Source: an uncultured Eubacteriales bacterium
Lineage (GTDB): Bacteria; Bacillota; Clostridia; Christensenellales; QAND01
Length of the DNA: 8,881 nt
Reading direction: 5' to 3'
NCBI GenBank assembly: GCA_900546685.1
Contig: UREB01000058.1
Span: forward strand, 1-8,881
Shown piece after piece: positions 6,180-8,881 of the stretch. The notes below the pieces were generated by a model. That model was not told the origin of the DNA and searched no databases. It saw nothing but the letters and a program-made list of their open reading frames with translations. The translations under genes and the position numbers were made by a program. Position 1 is the first letter of the stretch; the number at the start of each line of letters is the position of its first letter.

Positions 6180-8054
6180 ATGAGAAAACGAAAATTTTGG
6201 TCTGTGGCGCTGGCAACGGCCGTGGCCACCATGCTCCCCGTCTCTGCCCTGGCAAAAACCTGGGACAATGTGGATAGCTGGGATAAGCTGGCGGAGGCGT
6301 TTGGCGATACCGACGCGGACGTCACCATCATCCTCACCGGTGATATCCAGTTTGCCGGCTCCTTGGAGGCCAAAGAGGGCCAGACCTACATCCTCAACGG
6401 GCATACGTACACCCTGTCCGATGTCGCGTTCCATGGCAAAGGCACCGCAGAGGTAAACGCTGACGTTCAAAACCAAGCAACCGATACGGCGCTGGCCGTT
6501 GAAGATGCCAAGGTCACCGTCAATGGCGATGTCAAAACCGATGAAAACGGCGGCGGCGTGGGCGCTCTTGGTACAGCGGACGTTACCGTCAACGGCAATG
6601 TAGACGGCACGCTGGGCGGCGTGGCCGCTACTGAGGAATCAAAAATCACCGTCAATGGCGATGTGGATTCTGACGGCGTAGGCGCGCTCGCTACCGACAA
6701 GGGCGAGGTCGTCGTAAACGGCGATGTCAAAGGCGGCGAAGTCGGCGTGGCCGCAGAAGGCGAATCCACCGTAAAGGTAGAGGGCGATGTGGCCGGTAAG
6801 GACGGCGCCGAGCAAGGCGGTTACGGCGTTGTTTCCACAGAAAACGCCCAGGTAGAGGTGGCTGGCGACGTCAAAGGCGGCAATGCGGAATCCGATACCG
6901 ACCAAGCCGTGGGCGGCACAGGCGTCATCGCGGCCGGCGAATCCGAGGTCACCGTGGGTGGCAGCGTCCAGGGTGGCGATGCCAAAAACGACACCGTTGC
7001 CATGGCGGGCGATGGCGTTGGCATCGAAGCTACCGCGGATGTAACGGTCAAGGGCGATGTCAAAGGCGGCAACGCTGCCTCTAAAAAGCAGGCCGTAGCC
7101 GGCGACGGCGTCGTTGTGCTCTGCCTGAAAGCACAGGATGAGGAAGCCAAACAGGCCGGCAAGCTGGTCATCGAAGGCTCTGTGTCCGGCGGCCAGGCCC
7201 AGGGCGAAGACGCCATCCAGGGCAGTGCGCTGTATTATTTCTTTAACCAGACGCAGGTACCGGAGGATATCATCATCCCCAAATTGGACAGCACCTCCGG
7301 CCAAACGCTCGTGGATTCCCTGGATGGCTATCTGGATGGCCTAATCGCCTACCTAGAGGAGATCAGCGGCGAATCCGTGTCTCCGGAAGACAGCGAAGCG
7401 TTGCATCAATCCTTTACCGATATTTTGGTGCAGCTAGTGCTCATCAACCATCCTGATGCCGTCATCGCAGACGAGCAAGCGCTCATCTCCTTCCTGGATA
7501 CCCTGCCGGCTGAGGAGCGGGCGCTGTATGCCAGTGTATTTACCGACGCGATCAAAGCTGCATACGATCCCCTTGTAAAGCAGATCAACGTCGAGATCCT
7601 ATCCCAGTATCTGCGCCCCACCGTCACTGTACACGCCTTGAAAACGGAAAACGGCGCCGAGGCCGTCAGCTCCGATATGGGCGCTTTCATGAATGAGCTT
7701 CTCTCTGCCGAGATCAACTACATCGTTCGTGTGCTGCCCAGTGAAAACGGCGTGCTAACCGTGGATAAGGAAACCGCCAAAGCAGGCGAAACCATCACCA
7801 TCACCGCCAAGGCCAACGAAGGCTACCGCGTATCCAAGGTCTTTGTCAACGGGGAAGCTCTTCAGGGCAAAGACGGCGTATATACCTTTACCATGCCGGA
7901 TCATGGCGATGTGGAGGTGTCGGCAGAATTTGTTTCCACCCAGAGCGGCGCACCCAAAACCGGCGACCAAAGCCAAACGGCCCTTTGGGCGGCCCTCTTG
8001 GTGCTCGCAGGCGGCGCGGCGTTCCTCACGATGAAGCGCCGTACAAACGCATAA
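6180..8054 (+). CDS. Sortase-anchored beta-helix repeat surface protein
   Basis: This 624-aa secreted protein is probably linked to the cell wall by a sortase. Residues 1-25 are a signal peptide (MRKRKF, hydrophobic core, cleavage after VSALA). Residues 27-97 resemble the first turns of a parallel beta-helix (VTIILTGDIQF, YILNGHTYTL). Residues 90-335 hold ten VTVNGDV-like repeats. Residues 345-520 are mostly helical, of no recognised family. Residues 523-584 form an InlB-like bacterial repeat domain (GETITITAKANEGYRVSKVF, then TFTMPDHGDVEV). The end is a sorting signal, APKTGD at 591-596, then a hydrophobic helix and the basic tail KRRTNA. The start has AGGAAGG seven bases upstream and a strong promoter. 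A 13-bp terminator follows the stop. No enzyme motif is visible, so adhesion or surface display is the likely role. No sortase gene lies in the window. Confidence 0.85.
   Translation: MRKRKFWSVALATAVATMLPVSALAKTWDNVDSWDKLAEAFGDTDADVTIILTGDIQFAGSLEAKEGQTYILNGHTYTLSDVAFHGKGTAEVNADVQNQATDTALAVEDAKVTVNGDVKTDENGGGVGALGTADVTVNGNVDGTLGGVAATEESKITVNGDVDSDGVGALATDKGEVVVNGDVKGGEVGVAAEGESTVKVEGDVAGKDGAEQGGYGVVSTENAQVEVAGDVKGGNAESDTDQAVGGTGVIAAGESEVTVGGSVQGGDAKNDTVAMAGDGVGIEATADVTVKGDVKGGNAASKKQAVAGDGVVVLCLKAQDEEAKQAGKLVIEGSVSGGQAQGEDAIQGSALYYFFNQTQVPEDIIIPKLDSTSGQTLVDSLDGYLDGLIAYLEEISGESVSPEDSEALHQSFTDILVQLVLINHPDAVIADEQALISFLDTLPAEERALYASVFTDAIKAAYDPLVKQINVEILSQYLRPTVTVHALKTENGAEAVSSDMGAFMNELLSAEINYIVRVLPSENGVLTVDKETAKAGETITITAKANEGYRVSKVFVNGEALQGKDGVYTFTMPDHGDVEVSAEFVSTQSGAPKTGDQSQTALWAALLVLAGGAAFLTMKRRTNA
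6447..7184 (+). repeat. Ten VTVNGDV-type protein repeats
   Basis: The motif x-V-x-V-N/K/E-G-D/N/S-V begins at residues 90, 112, 135, 156, 177, 198, 225, 257, 288 and 329. Spacings are 22, 23, 21, 21, 21, 27, 32, 31 and 41. The early copies form nearly regular 21-residue coils (VTVNGDV, then GVGAL or GVAA), as expected for turns of a beta-helix. Later copies carry longer inserts such as KGGNAESDTDQAVGG and KGGNAASKKQAVAG, which resemble one another. DNA identity between copies is only partial, so the array is not freshly duplicated. Confidence 0.75.
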
Positions 8055-8062
8055 AACCCACC

Positions 8063-8093
8063 AAAAAGCACAGGCAAATCGCCTGTGCTTTTT
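8063..8093. terminator. Terminator after the surface-protein gene
   Basis: A perfect 13-bp stem, AAAAAGCACAGGC (8063-8075) with GCCTGTGCTTTTT (8081-8093), has the loop AAATC and starts nine bases after the stop codon. The T-run continues to 8094. No gene is seen in the following stretch to 8229. Confidence 0.88.
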
Positions 8094-8229
8094 TCTTTGC
8101 CCTTGCATCCTGGCGCTGTTGCGGCCCCCGCCGCCCTTGCCCTGGTTTGTCTTAAAAAGCCTTTACTCTGAATCGGCCAAGCATGCCAGCTTTCCGTTGG
8201 CGGCGTCTTTTCCCTTCCCTGCCCAAAAC

Positions 8230-8258
8230 AAAAAGCCCGGCCTATCGCCGGGCTTTTT
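8230..8258. terminator. Terminator after the minus-strand anchor ORF
   Basis: A 12-bp stem, AAAAAGCCCGGC (8230-8241) with GCCGGGCTTTTT (8247-8258), has the loop CTATC. It begins 22 bases beyond the stop of the minus-strand sortase-anchor ORF, where a gene terminator is expected. This supports that ORF having been the 3' end of a real gene. It can work on both strands. Confidence 0.8.
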
Positions 8259-8280
8259 CATCGCCATTGGAATGGTTGTG

Positions 8281-8625
8281 TTATCTGCGCTTTGCCAATG
8301 CCGCCCTGCCCGCGCCGGCCAGCGCCAGCACCGCCACCGCAATCCACAGCATCATGGACGCCTGCGCATCGCCGGTCTGCGGAGAAGCCGCGGACGGGCC
8401 TGCCGTTTCTCCCGCTGCGCCCGAGATCTGCGCTACATCCGTCATGATGTAAGAGGAGCAGTGCGTCGTTTCATAGACCGCTACCCCCTGCTCTATCAGG
8501 CTCTTGGCCGGAGCACTGTCAGCGCCGGCGGCCTCGGCAGCACCCACGCCCACACCTGCCAGCCCGCAGACCGGCGACAACAGCACCCCCGGCATATGGG
8601 CCGCCTTACTGAGCTTGGCCGCCAT
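8281..8625 (-). CDS. Sortase-anchor C-terminus, probably 5'-truncated gene
   Basis: The last 40 residues are a convincing cell-wall sorting signal: GPSAASPQTGD (motif at 8385-8368), then a hydrophobic helix beginning MMLWIAVAVLALAG and the tail ALAKRR, followed by a terminator. The upstream part is doubtful. The ATG at 8625 has no ribosome binding site, and residues 1-45 or so are antisense to a second, equally convincing sorting signal on the plus strand. The N-terminal hydrophobic stretch (MPGVLLSPVCGLAGVGVGAA) is thus probably a shadow rather than a signal peptide. Genuine sequence likely covers only about 8281-8460 (from around TDVAQISGAAGE onward). A functional 114-aa secreted mini-protein cannot be fully excluded. 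The anchor motif PQTGD differs from the APKTGD of the large surface protein. Confidence 0.5.
   Translation of the reverse strand: MAAKLSKAAHMPGVLLSPVCGLAGVGVGAAEAAGADSAPAKSLIEQGVAVYETTHCSSYIMTDVAQISGAAGETAGPSAASPQTGDAQASMMLWIAVAVLALAGAGRAALAKRR
8369..8577. repeat. 14-bp inverted repeat within the two anchor motifs
   Basis: TCGCCGGTCTGCGG at 8369-8382 is the exact reverse complement of CCGCAGACCGGCGA at 8564-8577. Both copies encode PQTG plus the first part of the D codon in the opposing sorting signals. They bracket 181 bases. Shared codon choice for a conserved motif may explain it, but such a repeat could also be a recombination site. Confidence 0.55.
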
Positions 8626-8677
8626 AGGCGCCGTATCAACGGCTTGCCTGGCCTATCGCAAACGCAAATCCGTATAA
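8477..8677 (+). pseudogene. Remnant of a plus-strand sortase-anchored protein
   Basis: After a TAG at 8474-8476 the plus frame is open to the TAA at 8675-8677. It encodes a typical wall-spanning and sorting segment: GALSAPAASAAPTPTPASPQ, then TGDNSTPG, a hydrophobic helix (IWAALLSLAAIGAVSTACLA) and the tail YRKRKSV. The A/P/T-rich stalk followed by PQTGD, membrane helix and KRK tail is too ordered for chance. No ATG or GTG start, ribosome binding site or signal peptide precedes it in frame, so the 5' part is gone or frameshifted. The hairpin at 8729-8759 may have been its terminator. It runs away from the opposing anchor ORF, so the two genes are fused back to back with both front halves missing. 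Confidence 0.55.
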
Positions 8678-8728
8678 CCGCCCGGGCCTTTTGCAGATAT
8701 GCTGTGTATTTTGGCCGTGTGCATCAAA

Positions 8729-8759
8729 AAAAGGAGACCTTTTTACAGGGTCTCCTTTT
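8729..8759. terminator. Terminator after the right-edge gene
   Basis: An 11-bp stem, AAAAGGAGACC (8729-8739) with GGTCTCCTTTT (8749-8759), has a nine-base loop. On the minus strand the T-run is seven long, so it mainly ends the minus-strand gene that stops at 8762. On the plus strand it has only four Ts, but could serve the anchor remnant. Confidence 0.75.
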
Positions 8760-8761
8760 GC

Positions 8762-8881
8762 TTATCGTTTGCCAACGCCCTGCAGCGCAGCGCATTGCTC
8801 GATGAATTGCCGCGCCGTCCGCGGGCTGCGCCCGTTGCGGCGCAAAGCGTGCGCTTCCGCCTTTTGGATCAGCTCGTCCCT
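8762..8881 (-). CDS. C-terminal end of a gene, possibly DUF815 ATPase
   Basis: The last 39 codons of a minus-strand gene are present, entering from beyond the right edge and ending at TAA 8764-8762: RDELIQKAEAHALRRNGRSP, then RTARQFIEQCAALQGVGKR. The AxxxALxxNGRSxRTARQFI pattern recalls, from memory, the C-terminus of DUF815 P-loop ATPases (ALRxGxRSGRTARQFxxxL), but the ATPase core lies outside the window and cannot be checked. The frame is supported by the terminator directly after the stop. That a coding end is present is fairly sure; the family is tentative. Confidence 0.5.
   Translation of the reverse strand, partial: RDELIQKAEAHALRRNGRSPRTARQFIEQCAALQGVGKR

Noticed and set aside
6639..7304. 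Minus-strand open frame of 221 codons opposite the repeat protein
   Set aside because: A shadow of the regular GGC/GTC-rich repeats; it has no start signal and no independent support.
8119..8805. Plus-strand open frame of 228 codons
   Set aside because: It passes through two terminator hairpins and both anchor regions in a different frame from the real sorting signals.

Overview
The window looks like a Gram-positive, low-oxygen gut-type Clostridia (Bacillota) chromosome. The reasons are strong AGGAGG-type ribosome binding sites, a CsoR-controlled copper ATPase, a lipobox lipoprotein peptidase, and surface proteins with Gram-positive sortase signals of the PKTGD/PQTGD type. The genes are GC-rich, while the far left 450 bases are clearly more AT-rich. 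No RNA gene, insertion sequence or CRISPR array was seen, and the genus cannot be named from this sequence alone.

Left part (1-640): a divergent pair of very small genes, a 69-aa protein of unknown function on the minus strand and a 62-aa Arc-like ribbon-helix-helix DNA-binding protein on the plus strand. They are separated by an AT-rich control region with repeats and a palindrome. The 3' end of the 69-aa gene is built from degenerate tandem repeats, one of which supplies the stop codon.

Copper operon (638-3801, minus strand): promoter and CsoR-type operator, then copA (Cu(I) P-type ATPase) and csoR, whose start lies one base past the copA stop. CopA is unusual. It carries one metal-binding HMA domain at its N-terminus and two more at its C-terminus. 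The last domain is a complete 69-aa CopZ-like chaperone with its own ATG and an upstream ribosome-binding-site-like sequence almost identical to that of copA. Copper should release CsoR from the operator and induce export, chaperone and repressor together.

Peptidase unit (3856-5971, minus strand): a DUF885-type metallopeptidase lipoprotein (HEGFPGH), followed by a 53-aa ORF with a good ribosome binding site and an immediate terminator. This small gene is easily missed.

Surface-protein part (6063-8760): a well-formed sigma-A promoter drives a 624-aa secreted, sortase-anchored protein with ten VTVNGDV-like repeats (probable beta-helix), a helical middle and an InlB-like repeat domain. Downstream lie two back-to-back C-terminal sortase-anchor fragments on opposite strands. 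Both look genuine, but both lack plausible 5' parts, suggesting remnants of two other surface proteins joined by deletion or rearrangement. At the right edge is the 3' end of a minus-strand gene, possibly a DUF815-type ATPase, with its terminator.
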